From an uncultured Paracoccaceae bacterium (GTDB lineage: Bacteria > Pseudomonadota > Alphaproteobacteria > Rhodobacterales > Rhodobacteraceae): a stretch of 64,000 bases of DNA. This document shows, piece after piece, positions 53,234 through 63,219 of the stretch. Where the stretch lies: assembly GCA_947497065.1 (NCBI GenBank), contig CANMEQ010000007.1:124001-188000 (forward strand), in the 5' to 3' direction. The position numbers were made by a program, and so were the translations under genes. The notes below the pieces were generated by a model. It searched no databases and was not told the origin of the DNA. It saw only the letters and a list, made by a program, of their open reading frames with translations. Positions within the stretch are counted from its first letter, which is position 1, and every line of letters starts with the position of its first letter.

Positions 53234-55477
53234 TCAGCGGCGTGTGCGTTTGACTTTGCGGGCAGTTTTGGCGGCTTTCTTTTTGCCTTTGGACAGCTTC
53301 CGACGAGGAGATTTGCCCCGCGGTTTTGACGACCCACGTGGCAGGGATTTTCCATCGAGTTCAACAAGTTCAACGATGAGGCCACCTGTGACGGGGGCCG
53401 CTTCGACCAGTTTGACCGTGGCGCGTTGGCCCAAGCCGATGATCTGCCCCGTATCGCGCCCCATGAGGGTTTGACTGTCGGCATCGTAGTGGAAATATTC
53501 GTTACCCAGATTGCGCATCGGGATCATGCCGTCGGCGCCGGTTTCATCGAGTTTCACGAAGACCCCGAACTTAGCGATACCGCTGATCCGGCCCGTCATG
53601 ACGGCGCCTAAACGGTCATTCAAGAACGCGGCGAGATAGCGATCGGTGGTGTCACGTTCGGCCATCATGGAGCGGCGTTCCGTGTCGGAAATGGCTTTGG
53701 CGGTGTCGCCCAGCATGGCTTCATCTTCTGGGGTGAGACCATCGCCCCCCCAGCCATGGGCGCTGATCAATGCGCGGTGCACGATCAGGTCGGCGTAGCG
53801 GCGGATGGGCGAGGTGAAGTGCGCATAGGCTTGGAGCGCGAGCCCGAAGTGGCCGAAATTTTCGGGGCTGTAGTAGGCTTGCGTCATGGAACGCAGGGTT
53901 GAGATATTGATCAGCTCCGCGTTGTCGGTGCCTTCGGCCTGAGCGAGCAAGCGGTTGAGATGCGCGGTTTTGAGCACTTGGCCCTTGGCAAGTTGCAGGC
54001 CCGATGCGGCGGCTGTTTCACGCAGCGAGTCGAGCTTTTCCTGACTGGGCTCTTCGTGCACGCGGAAGAGTTGTGCAGTGCGTTTGGCGATCAGGGTTTC
54101 GGCGGCAGCGACATTGGCCAGCACCATGAATTCTTCGATCAGGCGGTGGGCATCGAGACGGTCTTTAAAGGCGACATCCGTCACGTCACCGTCGTCGGAG
54201 AGGACGATTTGCCGTTCTGGGAGATCAAGTTCGAGCGGTTGGCGGACGCTGCGTGCGGTGCGCAGGGCATCGTAGCAGGCATAGAGCGGTTTGATCACAT
54301 CGTCGAACAACGGGGCGACTTTTTCGTTGATGTCACCGTCGATCGCGGCCTGCACTTCTTCGTAGTTCAGGGAGGCCGGCGATGTCATGAGGCCGCGCAC
54401 GAAGCGGTGGGATATTTTGTTACCCGCGCCATCGACCTGCATTTCGACAGCGATACAGGCGCGTTCCACGCCTTCGTGGAGCGAACACAGATCACCGGAC
54501 AGAATGTCGGGCAACATGGGCACGACGCGGTCGGGGAAATAGGTAGAGTTGCCGCGTTTGCGGGCCTCGCGGTCAAGCTCGGAGCCGGGTGTGACGTAGT
54601 GGGCAACGTCGGCAATCGCGACCCAAAGGGCAAAGCTACCGTCGGGGTTGGGGATGACGCAGCAGGCATCATCGTGGTCGCGGGCATCCCACGGATCGAT
54701 TGTGACGAGGGGGAGATCGCGCAGATCTTCGCGTTTGCCCAAGGGGGCGGGTTTGGCGCGGTCAGCTTCCGCGATGACGGCATCGGGGAAATGATCGGGA
54801 ATGCCATGCTGGTGGATCGCGATCAGGGAAACAGCGCGCGGTTCGGTGGGGTCGCCCAAACGGGTGACGATTTTCGCCTTGGGCAAGCCCATGCGGCCTT
54901 TGGGGCCGGATTGTTCTGCCTCGACCAATTCGCCGTCTTTCGCGCCACCTGTGGCACCGGCGGCAACGACCCATTCTTTTTGCTGCCCCTTGTCGACAGG
55001 CAGAATGCGCCCGCCTTCGGAGTTTGCGCGAAACACGCCCAAGATCCGCTGTGGGTTGGTGCCGATGCGGCGGATCAAGCGGGCGGTGTGGGTGTACTCT
55101 TCGCCCTGCACTTCGGTGAGGCGGCCCAGAATACGGTTGCCCGCGCCCAGCGCAGGATCGGACGATTTGAGCGTGAGCAGGATGCGTGGTTCGGCCCCCT
55201 CGCCCGCCCATTCCATGGGACGCGCAAACAGATCGCCATCGGCATCAGGGGCCAGAACTTCGAGCACCGTGACGGGGGGCAATGTGTTGGGGTCGCGGTA
55301 GGAGGTTTTGCGTTTTTCCAGTCGGCCTTCGTCCTCAAGCTCGCGCAGGAGACGTTTGAGATCGATCCGTGCGGCCCCTTTTATGCCAAAGGCGCGCGCG
55401 ATGTCGCGTTTCGCGGTTTGGGTGGGGTTTTCGGAGATCCATTCGAGGATTTCGGCTTTGGAAGGTATACGTGTCAT
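53234..55477 (-). CDS. rnr: Ribonuclease R
   Basis: A 747-residue 3'-5' exoribonuclease of the RNB family: N-terminal winged-helix and cold-shock regions, catalytic RNB domain (TIDPWDARDHDDACCV, with the Asp cluster that binds magnesium, near residue 265), an S1 domain (about 620-705, GRISGIAKFGVFVKLDETGADGMI) and a Lys/Arg-rich tail at the C-terminus. It degrades structured RNA and has a role in rRNA and tmRNA quality control. Confidence 0.96.
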   Translation of the reverse strand: MTRIPSKAEILEWISENPTQTAKRDIARAFGIKGAARIDLKRLLRELEDEGRLEKRKTSYRDPNTLPPVTVLEVLAPDADGDLFARPMEWAGEGAEPRILLTLKSSDPALGAGNRILGRLTEVQGEEYTHTARLIRRIGTNPQRILGVFRANSEGGRILPVDKGQQKEWVVAAGATGGAKDGELVEAEQSGPKGRMGLPKAKIVTRLGDPTEPRAVSLIAIHQHGIPDHFPDAVIAEADRAKPAPLGKREDLRDLPLVTIDPWDARDHDDACCVIPNPDGSFALWVAIADVAHYVTPGSELDREARKRGNSTYFPDRVVPMLPDILSGDLCSLHEGVERACIAVEMQVDGAGNKISHRFVRGLMTSPASLNYEEVQAAIDGDINEKVAPLFDDVIKPLYACYDALRTARSVRQPLELDLPERQIVLSDDGDVTDVAFKDRLDAHRLIEEFMVLANVAAAETLIAKRTAQLFRVHEEPSQEKLDSLRETAAASGLQLAKGQVLKTAHLNRLLAQAEGTDNAELINISTLRSMTQAYYSPENFGHFGLALQAYAHFTSPIRRYADLIVHRALISAHGWGGDGLTPEDEAMLGDTAKAISDTERRSMMAERDTTDRYLAAFLNDRLGAVMTGRISGIAKFGVFVKLDETGADGMIPMRNLGNEYFHYDADSQTLMGRDTGQIIGLGQRATVKLVEAAPVTGGLIVELVELDGKSLPRGSSKPRGKSPRRKLSKGKKKAAKTARKVKRTRR

Positions 55478-55558
55478 GGCATCTGCCTATCACGCCAGAT
55501 GCAGAAGGTCAGACCCATTCGACTGTGCTGTTAAAATACCTGTGGGGCCGAGGGCGGT

Positions 55559-56701
55559 TTAGGTAAAATAATCGGTCAAAATCCGTGTGTAGATGGATTT
55601 GAGCTGGGTGATCTGTTCGATTGGCACGCATTCATCCACCTGGTGCATCGTTTTGCCGACCAAGCCGAATTCGACCACGGGGCAGTGGTTTTTTACAAAG
55701 CGTGCGTCGGAGGTTCCGCCTGTCGTGGAGAGTTCGGGGGTGAGGCCCGTTTCGGCCTCAACGGCGGCAGACACAAGATCGGAGAGCGCGCCGGGTGGGG
55801 TGAGGAAACTTTCGCCGGAGACGCGGGTTTGAACGTCGATCTGGACGCCGAAGTCTATTGCTGTTTCATCGGCCACGGCTTGCATCCACGCGATCACGCT
55901 TTCGGAGGTGTGCAGATCGTTGAAACGCACGTTTGCGCTGGCTTTGCTTTGGGCGGGGATAACGTTGGTCGCGGGGTTGCCTGTGTCGATGGTGACGACG
56001 GCCAAGGTGGAGGGATCGAAGTGATCTGAGCCTTGATCCAGCTGGTGACTGGCGAGACGATCGACCAGACGCGCCATGGCAGGCAGCGGGTTTACGGCGC
56101 GGTGTGGATAGGCCGCGTGCCCCTGTTTGCCGGTCACTGTAAAGTGCGAGGTGAGAGAGCCGCGACGGCCCACTTTGATCATTTCGCCCATGGTTTCAGG
56201 ACAGGTCGGTTCGCCAACCAAGCAGGCGGTCATGGCTTCGCCTTGGGTTTGCATCCAGTCCAACAGGGCGAGTGTGCCGTCGGTGGAGGGGCCTTCTTCA
56301 TCGCCGGTGATGGCCAGAATGACGGCGCCGTCCGGTGGGGTTTGGGTGACAAAATCAATGGCGGCGGCGGCAAAGGCCGCGACGCCTGATTTCATGTCGG
56401 TGGCACCCCGCCCGTACATGATGCCCTCACGGATTTCCGCACCGAAGGGTTCAACCGTCCATGCGGCTTCGTCGCCGACGGGCACCACATCGGTGTGACC
56501 GTTGAAGCCGAAGGATTTGTTCGCACCGCGCGCCCCCCAGCGGGCATAGAGATTTGGTGTGCCTGCGCGATCAACGCGCCACGTCTCGAAGCCAGCATCT
56601 GACAGCAAGGCGTCCAGTAATTGAAGCGCGCCGCCTTCGGCCGGTGTGACCGTGGGGCAGCGGATAAGATCAGCGGTGAGGGCGATGGGATCAACGGTCA
56701 T
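55559..56701 (-). CDS. dapE: Succinyl-diaminopimelate desuccinylase
   Basis: A 380-residue M20 metallo-hydrolase releasing LL-diaminopimelate for lysine and peptidoglycan. Zinc-binding [22 protein letters not shown] and [10 protein letters not shown] are visible, and TGGTSDARF near the end is typical of DapE. ATG at 56701 follows AGGAGAA. The longer open frame to 57046 lies in the intergenic region and is not supported. Confidence 0.96.
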   Translation of the reverse strand: MTVDPIALTADLIRCPTVTPAEGGALQLLDALLSDAGFETWRVDRAGTPNLYARWGARGANKSFGFNGHTDVVPVGDEAAWTVEPFGAEIREGIMYGRGATDMKSGVAAFAAAAIDFVTQTPPDGAVILAITGDEEGPSTDGTLALLDWMQTQGEAMTACLVGEPTCPETMGEMIKVGRRGSLTSHFTVTGKQGHAAYPHRAVNPLPAMARLVDRLASHQLDQGSDHFDPSTLAVVTIDTGNPATNVIPAQSKASANVRFNDLHTSESVIAWMQAVADETAIDFGVQIDVQTRVSGESFLTPPGALSDLVSAAVEAETGLTPELSTTGGTSDARFVKNHCPVVEFGLVGKTMHQVDECVPIEQITQLKSIYTRILTDYFT

Positions 56702-57014
56702 CAGAATTCTCCTGTTGGGTACTGCGTTACCCGTCTTGCCGGTGTGATGCAAACCAGGGGGGCCTGTGGCACGACCGTCACAGGTTGGGGCGGCGCTGCG
56801 CAAAGCGCCGTAAAAACGGGCAAACCGACGCCTAAATCGCGTATGGTGGACCCAATAACAGACCCTAGGCAGGGCAAATATCGAGCGGGCTCTACATAGT
56901 CCAAAGATCGCTACGGCGACCACTAGATTTAGGATTTCGACAGGCGTTTGGCGTGGCGAAACAACTTTGCGTGCCTTTTGGTTTAAGCGGTAGAGTAGGT
57001 ACAGGCGCAACACT
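56702..57014. other. Intergenic region dapE / Hint gene
   Basis: 313 bases between divergent genes. It contains a CGGCGCT/AGCGCCG hairpin (56791-56810) and a CCTGTG/CACAGG repeat (56763-56784). I see no tRNA, no convincing small ORF and no clear -35/-10 pair. Confidence 0.5.
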
Positions 57015-58109
57015 ATGACGGCACTCAATTGGATCGCGACGCGCACGCAGCAGGACTGTGCCTTTCATCCCGCCGGGATCGATAGCGCACATACGGCTGA
57101 ACCTGCCGGGCCTGAATTTCTGCCGCGCGGGTCTGTTTTTTTGGAAACCGAGACGCGATCAACGTCGCACCCCGTGTATTTGCTGCGGTTTGGGGTGTTG
57201 GAGCCGTGGCCGTCTGGCCTGACGATATGCTTGGAGCCTGATGGCACCCTGCGGCTGTCGATGCGGCAGGGCGCGCGGGCGTTTGAGGCTGTTTTGAAGA
57301 CGGGATTGGGCGGGGAAGCCACAACCGTGCAGATCGCCTATGTTTGGGATGCGCCGCGCAGATGCGGCCGGTTGAGTGCGTACACGCCGGACCACGGGCA
57401 GCTGTGGCAAACGACCGTGACAGCGCCATTTCCGCTGGCGTTGCGGGATGCGCAGTTGATGACGCAAAGTGGGCCACATGCCGTGATTGATGAGGGTCTG
57501 GAGTTTCTGGCGATTGCGGATGCCCCCTGCCCCTTGGGGCCGATGCCCGGGTTGGCCGGATCAGCCGCCGTGGATACGCCGGAGGGGCCACGCGCCTTAC
57601 GCAACGTTAGGGCGGGCGATTTTGTGACCGCAGAGGGACGTGGGCCTGTGCGTGTTTTATGGTCTGGCCATGCAACTGTGCCAGCGCTGGGACGGTTTGC
57701 GCCCATGACATTGCGCCAGCCCTATTTGGGGCTGTGGGACGATTTAGTTGCGGCGGGCGGTCAGCGGGTGTGTCTTGCAGGATCAGAGGTTGAGTACCTG
57801 TTCGGAGAGGAACGTGTGACCACAGATCTGCGCAATCTGGGCATTCGCAATTGCGTTCGGCCCACCAAAAACGCGCCAAATGTTGTGTGCTATCACCAGC
57901 TTCTTTTGGAAAGCCACGAGATTATCACCGTGAACGGTGCGTTGGTCGAAAGCTTTAACGGGGCGGCGCTGTTTGAAACAGACGGCGCATTGGGCGCGTC
58001 TGTTTTGGGGGAGATGGAGCCGGCTTATCGCCCGCGTCAGGCGGGCCTTGCCGCGCCTGTTTTAAAGGGGTTTGAGGCCCTAACGCTGACCGGTGTCTCG
58101 ATTGGTTAG
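57015..58109 (+). CDS. Hint-domain protein without the nucleophilic cysteine
   Basis: A 364-residue protein: N-terminal all-beta part (about 35-150) resembling the carbohydrate-type sandwich of Rhodobacter Hint proteins, then a Hint (hedgehog/intein) domain from about 180 with [30 protein letters not shown], later [39 protein letters not shown]. The splicing/autocleavage position before the first strand, where Cys is expected, reads Gly-Ser-Ala-Ala. Self-cleavage is thus doubtful, although the late His in LLLESHEII remains. No signal peptide; no good ribosome site before ATG 57015. Confidence 0.82.
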   Translation: MTALNWIATRTQQDCAFHPAGIDSAHTAEPAGPEFLPRGSVFLETETRSTSHPVYLLRFGVLEPWPSGLTICLEPDGTLRLSMRQGARAFEAVLKTGLGGEATTVQIAYVWDAPRRCGRLSAYTPDHGQLWQTTVTAPFPLALRDAQLMTQSGPHAVIDEGLEFLAIADAPCPLGPMPGLAGSAAVDTPEGPRALRNVRAGDFVTAEGRGPVRVLWSGHATVPALGRFAPMTLRQPYLGLWDDLVAAGGQRVCLAGSEVEYLFGEERVTTDLRNLGIRNCVRPTKNAPNVVCYHQLLLESHEIITVNGALVESFNGAALFETDGALGASVLGEMEPAYRPRQAGLAAPVLKGFEALTLTGVSIG

Positions 58110-58492
58110 TTCAGCTTGTCGCTGGGCGTATCATCGTAGAACGGAGTCATCTGCGCCACGATGACAGAGTTTTCTTCGAGGGCCCGTTGCATGAGCGCGC
58201 GTTCTTCGTCTGCGATGTCGTGGCCTTCGGCGAGACGTTCATCCAAGGTGCCGTAACCAGACACATCCAGCGGGTTTACATCCGCTTGTTTTAGGATCGC
58301 GACGGTTTCGCGCACGGCTTCGGCCTCATCGATGCCGGAGGCATAGATCATGAGGGCGGCGCCTGTGCTTTCCGCTGGGAGGCCATCACCGTCTTTACGG
58401 CCAACCTCGACCAACAGGGTAAAGACCTGCTGCCGGGAGACCTTTTTAGGTTTTGGTTTTGAGGCCGATTTGGACTTTGGTTTTTCACTCAT
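58106..58492 (-). CDS. Conserved small protein of unknown function
   Basis: A 128-residue cytoplasmic protein with a Lys/Pro/Ser-rich N-terminal tail (first 22 residues) and an acidic helical body. It shows VEVGRKDGDGLPAESTGAAL and ERLAEGHDIADEERALM. No domain assigned. It overlaps the convergent Hint gene by four bases and is divergent from the channel-like gene at 58591. Confidence 0.7.
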   Translation of the reverse strand: MSEKPKSKSASKPKPKKVSRQQVFTLLVEVGRKDGDGLPAESTGAALMIYASGIDEAEAVRETVAILKQADVNPLDVSGYGTLDERLAEGHDIADEERALMQRALEENSVIVAQMTPFYDDTPSDKLN

Positions 58493-58590
58493 AAGGATCG
58501 GGTAGACCTATCAAACGGATAGGTCAACGTCCTAGCCCGTTGACGATCTCATCGGAACGATGCAAATGATGATCACCTTGGGGAATAATA

Positions 58591-59652
58591 ATGAAAACGA
58601 TCTACGCTGCATTCACATTTTTGCTGCTGCTCCTGCCTGCGATGCCTGTTCAGGCGCAACAGGAGGGCCTGTCGTTCGCGACGATTGAACGCCCGCCCTT
58701 TGCGACGACGCGCGGTGGGGTTCCATCTGGGTTCAGCATTGATTTGATGAAAGCCATCGCCGCCGAAATGGGCCGCGACGTTGAATTCAAGTATTACAAC
58801 AGTTTCCCCGCGATGCTGTCTGCGACTGAAGTTGGCATTCACGATGGGGCGGTCGCCAATATCTCGATCACGGCGGCCCGTGAACGTGTGATGGACTTTA
58901 GCCAGCCGATTTTTGAAAGCGGGATCGGGGTGCTTTTGCCGGAGACCAAAGGCGGCAACCCGATGTTGCAGGCGCTGATGACCAAGGATTTTTTGATGTT
59001 GGTCGTGATTGCCTTGGGGCTTTTGTTCGGCAGCGGCATGTTGATGTGGGTTTTTGAACGCCGTGTTCAACCGTATTTCGACCGCCCTGCGCGCGATGCG
59101 ATTTATCCGTCGTTTTGGTGGGCCTTGAATGTGGTGGTGAACGGCGGCTTTGAGGAGCGAATGCCGCAGTCGAAGATGGGGCGTTTGTTTTCGGTGGTTC
59201 TGGTGGTGTCGAGCCTTTTCATCGTGTCGTTTTTTGTCGCGACGATCACATCAGCCACGACGGTTGCGGCCCTGCAAGACAACATTGAATCCATCAATGA
59301 CCTAGAAGGGCGTGCCGTGGCGACGGTGAGTGGCTCTACCTCGGCGGACTTTATGGATGCGCGTGATTTGAATTACATCGGGTATGCGTCGCCTGTTGAG
59401 ATTTTCGATGCGTTGGAAAAGGGACAGGTTGCGGCCGTTGTTTTTGATGCGCCGATTTTGTCGTATTATTCGACGACGCACACAAACCCTGAGACGAATC
59501 TTTTGCCGCGCATTTACCGGCGTGAGAACTATGGCATTGCTTTGCCGGCTGGCAGTGATCTGAAAGAAGAAATCGATCAGACGCTTTTGCAGCTGCGCGA
59601 GAATGGCACCTACGATGATCTGGTACAGCAGTGGTTTGGCGGCCAGCCCTAG
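58591..59652 (+). CDS. Ionotropic glutamate-receptor-like protein (binding domain split by a channel)
   Basis: A 353-residue protein with signal peptide (1-22), then a solute-binding domain in two halves (about 25-125 and 225-350) interrupted by membrane helices at about 133-155 and 197-222 and a re-entrant pore segment at about 172-190. This is the GluR0-type architecture. The ligand Arg97 (RERVMDFSQP) is present. The pore reads WWALNVVVNGGFEERMP, where potassium-type prokaryotic receptors have TVGYGD, so the selectivity filter is unusual. It probably senses amino acids at the inner membrane. Confidence 0.85.
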   Translation: MKTIYAAFTFLLLLLPAMPVQAQQEGLSFATIERPPFATTRGGVPSGFSIDLMKAIAAEMGRDVEFKYYNSFPAMLSATEVGIHDGAVANISITAARERVMDFSQPIFESGIGVLLPETKGGNPMLQALMTKDFLMLVVIALGLLFGSGMLMWVFERRVQPYFDRPARDAIYPSFWWALNVVVNGGFEERMPQSKMGRLFSVVLVVSSLFIVSFFVATITSATTVAALQDNIESINDLEGRAVATVSGSTSADFMDARDLNYIGYASPVEIFDALEKGQVAAVVFDAPILSYYSTTHTNPETNLLPRIYRRENYGIALPAGSDLKEEIDQTLLQLRENGTYDDLVQQWFGGQP

Positions 59653-59930
59653 GGTGCGGTCTCGTCTTTGAAGCGTGATTTTGCGGCCCAGAGGGACGAC
59701 AGGATCAGCACGACCTGAACCGGAATAAAACCTGCGAGAAACAGCGCCGTCGCGGTGAGCCCGACGGAGATATCATGGGTTTCAACAAAGGTTTGGAAGG
59801 GACGGTAGGCCAGCACAAACAGGCCCAATAGGCAGGCTGCATCGAAAGCCACAGGGGCCCATGCCGCCAGCCAAGACGGACGCTCGCCGCGCGTGATGCG
59901 GGATTTGGCAAGCGTCCGTGATAGGATCAT
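59649..59930 (-). CDS. Small membrane protein, unknown function
   Basis: A 93-residue protein with two membrane segments (about 25-42 and 58-80) and basic ends. No family recognised. The ATG overlaps the dapD stop by one base, so it is translated after dapD. The end overlaps the convergent channel gene by four bases. Confidence 0.75.
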   Translation of the reverse strand: MILSRTLAKSRITRGERPSWLAAWAPVAFDAACLLGLFVLAYRPFQTFVETHDISVGLTATALFLAGFIPVQVVLILSSLWAAKSRFKDETAP

Positions 59931-60757
59931 CAGTCGCGCAACAACTCGTTGATGCCTGTTTTGGAGCGCGTGCGTTCGTCGACGCGCTTTACGATGACCG
60001 CGCAGTAGAGGTTCACGCCGTTTTTGGAGGGCATGGAGCCTGCGACGACCACGGAATATGGTGGTACTTCGCCGTACATGACTTCGCCTGTTTCGCGGTC
60101 GAGGATTTTTGTGGATTGGCCGATGAACACGCCCATGCCCAAAACGGAGCCTTCACGGACGATACAGCCTTCGACGACTTCAGAGCGTGCACCGATGAAG
60201 CAGTTGTCTTCGATGATGGTTGGGCCGGCCTGCATGGGTTCGAGAACGCCACCGATGCCGACGCCGCCGGACAGGTGCACGTTTTTACCGATCTGTGCGC
60301 AGGAGCCAACGGTGGCCCATGTGTCGACCATGGTGCCTTCGTCGACGTAGGCACCCAAGTTCACGAACGATGGCATCAGAACAACGCCCGGTGCGATGAA
60401 GGCGGATTTGCGGACAACGCAGTTTGGCACGGCACGGAAGCCTGCCGTTTTCCATTCAGCTTCGCCCCAGCCTTTGAATTTGCTGTCGACTTTGTCCCAC
60501 CAGCCGGAGCCCTGTGGGCCGCCGTCTTGGAGTTCCATGTCTTTGATGCGGAAACCCAGCAGCACGGCCTTTTTGGCCCACTGGTTGACGTGCCAGCTGC
60601 CGTCGTCTTGTTTTTCGGCGACGCGCAGGGACCCGCTATCGAGCGCGTTCAGCGTGTCTTCGATGGCTTCGCGCGTTTCGCCTGTGGTAGCTGGCGTGAT
60701 GGTATCACGGGCATCCCATGCGGATTCGATGGCGGTTTCAAGCTGTGCGTTGGACAT
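59930..60757 (-). CDS. dapD: 2,3,4,5-tetrahydropyridine-2,6-dicarboxylate N-succinyltransferase
   Basis: A 275-residue left-handed beta-helix acyltransferase which succinylates tetrahydrodipicolinate, two steps before DapE. Hexapeptide repeats run through [56 protein letters not shown] 60757 gives the standard [11 protein letters not shown] start; the open frame to 60991 is not supported. Confidence 0.97.
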   Translation of the reverse strand: MSNAQLETAIESAWDARDTITPATTGETREAIEDTLNALDSGSLRVAEKQDDGSWHVNQWAKKAVLLGFRIKDMELQDGGPQGSGWWDKVDSKFKGWGEAEWKTAGFRAVPNCVVRKSAFIAPGVVLMPSFVNLGAYVDEGTMVDTWATVGSCAQIGKNVHLSGGVGIGGVLEPMQAGPTIIEDNCFIGARSEVVEGCIVREGSVLGMGVFIGQSTKILDRETGEVMYGEVPPYSVVVAGSMPSKNGVNLYCAVIVKRVDERTRSKTGINELLRD

Positions 60758-60818
60758 TATGGCCCCCGTTAATGCGTTACGTTTGCGCCCCAATACCGTG
60801 GTTGGGTGGTTTGGGCAA

Positions 60819-61730
60819 TCAGATCGGGATAGGGGCGGGATTTGCGCCACACAAAAGCACGGCCAGCTTTTCGTTTTTCTCTGGCACATAGGTGCCAGAG
60901 AGCACGGCGGCCAAGGCGGCGGCACCAGAAGGCTCGACCAATTGACGCAGAGTTTGCCAAAGCCGTTTTTGCGCGTCGGCGACCGCATCATCAGACACCA
61001 GTACAGTTTGTAGGTCGTTCTTTTTGGCCAAGTCGTAGGACAATCGCCCTATGCGGCGCGCGCCTAAGGCATTGGCGCACAGGCCTGAGACGTCGACGTC
61101 TGTGTCAGGGCCATGGGCCAAGGCGGCATGCATGGCGTTGGTCGTGTGGGTTTCAACGCCCACGATTTTGCGGCCTTCGCACCATGACATCGCGCCGCCG
61201 ATCAGGCCCCCACCGCCGATGGCGATGAGGATTGTGTCGGCGTCTAGGCCTTGGTCGTCCCATTCTGCGAAACAGGTGCCCTGTCCTGTCAGTGTTGCGG
61301 GTGCGTCGTAGGGGTGAATGTCCAGCGCGCCGGTTTCGGCTTGGTGGGCGTGGGCTGCGGCGGCGGCCTCCGCGTAGGCGCCATCAACGATGTGCAACGT
61401 CGCACCTGTTTGGCGGATCACGTCGATTTTGGCGGGGCCTGCGAATTCGGGGACGAAAATGTGCGCGTCGTACCCAAGGGTGCGGGCCGCGTGGGCGACA
61501 GCCGCGCCATGATTGCCCCCGGATGCGGCGACGATCCCGGCGGGCGGGACGTCTGCGGTGAGCAGGGAATTGAACGCGCCGCGTGCCTTGAAGCTGCCCG
61601 TGACTTGGGTGTGTTCGAATTTGAACTGCAGAGGGCGACCGAATTCGGCTGATGCCATGATCGGCGTTTGGTGAACATAGGGAGCGATACGGGTGCGAGC
61701 AGCGGAAATATCGGACCGGGTGATAGACAT
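60819..61730 (-). CDS. PLP-dependent serine/threonine dehydratase family enzyme
   Basis: A 303-residue fold-type II PLP enzyme. The PLP-binding Lys lies in [12 protein letters not shown] (near residue 46), the phosphate loop is GGGGLIGG, and [14 protein letters not shown] is the family signature. No C-terminal ACT domain, so it matches short catabolic threonine dehydratases or serine/hydroxyaspartate racemase-dehydratases rather than regulated IlvA. It lies 62 bases before dapD on the same strand. Confidence 0.9.
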   Translation of the reverse strand: MSITRSDISAARTRIAPYVHQTPIMASAEFGRPLQFKFEHTQVTGSFKARGAFNSLLTADVPPAGIVAASGGNHGAAVAHAARTLGYDAHIFVPEFAGPAKIDVIRQTGATLHIVDGAYAEAAAAAHAHQAETGALDIHPYDAPATLTGQGTCFAEWDDQGLDADTILIAIGGGGLIGGAMSWCEGRKIVGVETHTTNAMHAALAHGPDTDVDVSGLCANALGARRIGRLSYDLAKKNDLQTVLVSDDAVADAQKRLWQTLRQLVEPSGAAALAAVLSGTYVPEKNEKLAVLLCGANPAPIPI

Positions 61731-61813
61731 TGTGACCCTCGGGATTGGACAAACTTGGGGCAACCTGCCACTAAACAGGAAAGACAAACAATACATCTTC
61801 GGAGCAGCTTCAG

Positions 61814-62653
61814 ATGAAAGACGATACACGCCGCCACCCGTTTCGCGACAGCCACCAAGACCGCGATGAAGCGATGCAAGTGCCTGACACGCCGCAAACA
61901 CGATCGCCGGCCTATGCTTTGGCGTTTGCAGATGACACCTTCATGTGTCGTGACGAACTGCGGCCTGTGCGGTTGCAGTTGGAGCTGTTGAAGCCGGAGC
62001 TGATGCTGGACGAACAGGGGATTATTTCCACGGTTGTGATGTTTGGCGGGGCCCGTATTCCGGAGCCTGCGAAAAAGGACAGTGCCCGCACCAAGACCTT
62101 GGCGGATTTGTCGGCCTATTACGACGAAGCGCGCAAGTTTGCGGAGCTGATGACCCTGAAGGGCGATCCGAACGAGAACGTCATTGTCACTGGCGGTGGC
62201 CCCGGTGTGATGGAGGCCGGAAACCGTGGTGCGATGGATGCGGGCGGCAAGTCGATTGGGTTGAACATTGTGCTACCACACGAGCAAGCGCCGAATGAAT
62301 ACGTGACGCCGGAGCTGTGTTTTAACTTCCACTATTTCGCCATTCGCAAAATGCATTTCTTGATGCGCGCCAGTGCGATCACGGTGTTCCCCGGTGGGTT
62401 TGGCACCTTGGATGAAATGTTCGAAGCGCTGACGTTGATCCAAACGGGTCGCATGGAGCGGGTGCCGTTTTTGCTGTTTGGTCGCGCGTTCTGGGAGAGC
62501 ATTATTAACTGGGATGCCCTGTCAGAAGCGGGAACGATTTCCGCAGAAGACTTGGACCTGTTCCGGTTTGTGGACACGGCAGAAGACGCGGTTGCAGCGT
62601 TGGAAAGCTGGGAAGGTGCTGGCGAAAAGCGCGGTGAAATTCCAGGGCGGTAA
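61814..62653 (+). CDS. LOG family (TIGR00730) Rossmann protein
   Basis: A 279-residue lysine-decarboxylase-like/LOG protein. It shows VVMFGGARIPEP, VTGGGPGVMEAGNRGA and the hallmark PGGFGTLDE with Arg in AIRKMHFL. Family members cleave nucleoside 5'-monophosphates to base and ribose 5-phosphate. The 85-residue N-terminal extension over short LOG proteins is seen in type II forms. ATG at 61814; divergent from the dehydratase gene. Confidence 0.92.
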   Translation: MKDDTRRHPFRDSHQDRDEAMQVPDTPQTRSPAYALAFADDTFMCRDELRPVRLQLELLKPELMLDEQGIISTVVMFGGARIPEPAKKDSARTKTLADLSAYYDEARKFAELMTLKGDPNENVIVTGGGPGVMEAGNRGAMDAGGKSIGLNIVLPHEQAPNEYVTPELCFNFHYFAIRKMHFLMRASAITVFPGGFGTLDEMFEALTLIQTGRMERVPFLLFGRAFWESIINWDALSEAGTISAEDLDLFRFVDTAEDAVAALESWEGAGEKRGEIPGR

Positions 62654-62724
62654 GTTAGAGATGTGCCCTGCGCGCCATTGGGGCGCAGGGCGGCAATGGT
62701 GAAATTTAAGATACGGATCCAAGG

Positions 62725-63210
62725 ATGAAAGTCGTCGTTATGGGTGTTGCGGGGTCTGGAAAGACAACGCTGGGCGTCGCCATCGCCCAAGAATTAGATT
62801 GCCTGTTCATCGATGCGGACGATCTACATCCAGCCGAGAACATCGCGCATATGAAAAGCGGAAAGCCATTGACCGACGAGATGCGTTGGCCGTGGCTGGA
62901 AGCCTGCGGGGCGGCGTTGAGAGACAATAGGGATGTTGTTTTGGGCTGTTCCGCGCTCAAGCTTGCGTACCGCGAGTGTTTACGCAGCTTCGCGCCCGGA
63001 TTGCGGCTGGTTTACCCACGTGTGACAGAAGAGGTCATTCGAGAGCGGTTCAAAAACCGGACCGGACATTTCATGCCGGACCGGTTGATCGCATCTCAGT
63101 TTGACACGTTGGAAGCCCCTACGATCGAAGAAAATGCGACCTTGGTGCCGATGACATTGCCTGTGCCCCGCGCGGCGCAATTGGTCGCCTCTATCTTGTT
63201 GGCGAAGTAG
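62725..63210 (+). CDS. gntK: Gluconokinase
   Basis: A 161-residue kinase that phosphorylates D-gluconate with ATP. P-loop GVAGSGKT (7-14), DADDLHPAENIAHMKSGKPLTDEMRWPWL, GCSALKLAYRECLR and GHFMPDRLIASQFDTLEAP are the GntK landmarks. It is convergent with a LacI-family regulator 9 bases away, which may control gluconate use. Confidence 0.95.
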   Translation: MKVVVMGVAGSGKTTLGVAIAQELDCLFIDADDLHPAENIAHMKSGKPLTDEMRWPWLEACGAALRDNRDVVLGCSALKLAYRECLRSFAPGLRLVYPRVTEEVIRERFKNRTGHFMPDRLIASQFDTLEAPTIEENATLVPMTLPVPRAAQLVASILLAK

Positions 63211-63219
63211 TCAAGCCGG

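Noticed and set aside
53960-55534. Plus-strand open frame of 524 codons opposite rnr
   Set aside because: Antisense shadow of a GC-rich gene; composition is Gly/Phe/Asp-biased and no family pattern appears.
56702-57014. tRNA or small RNA in the dapE/Hint gap
   Set aside because: No cloverleaf, anticodon arm or T-psi-C motif found by eye; only two short hairpins.
55559-57046. 495-codon form of dapE
   Set aside because: The extra N-terminus runs through the intergenic region; ATG 56701 has a strong ribosome site.
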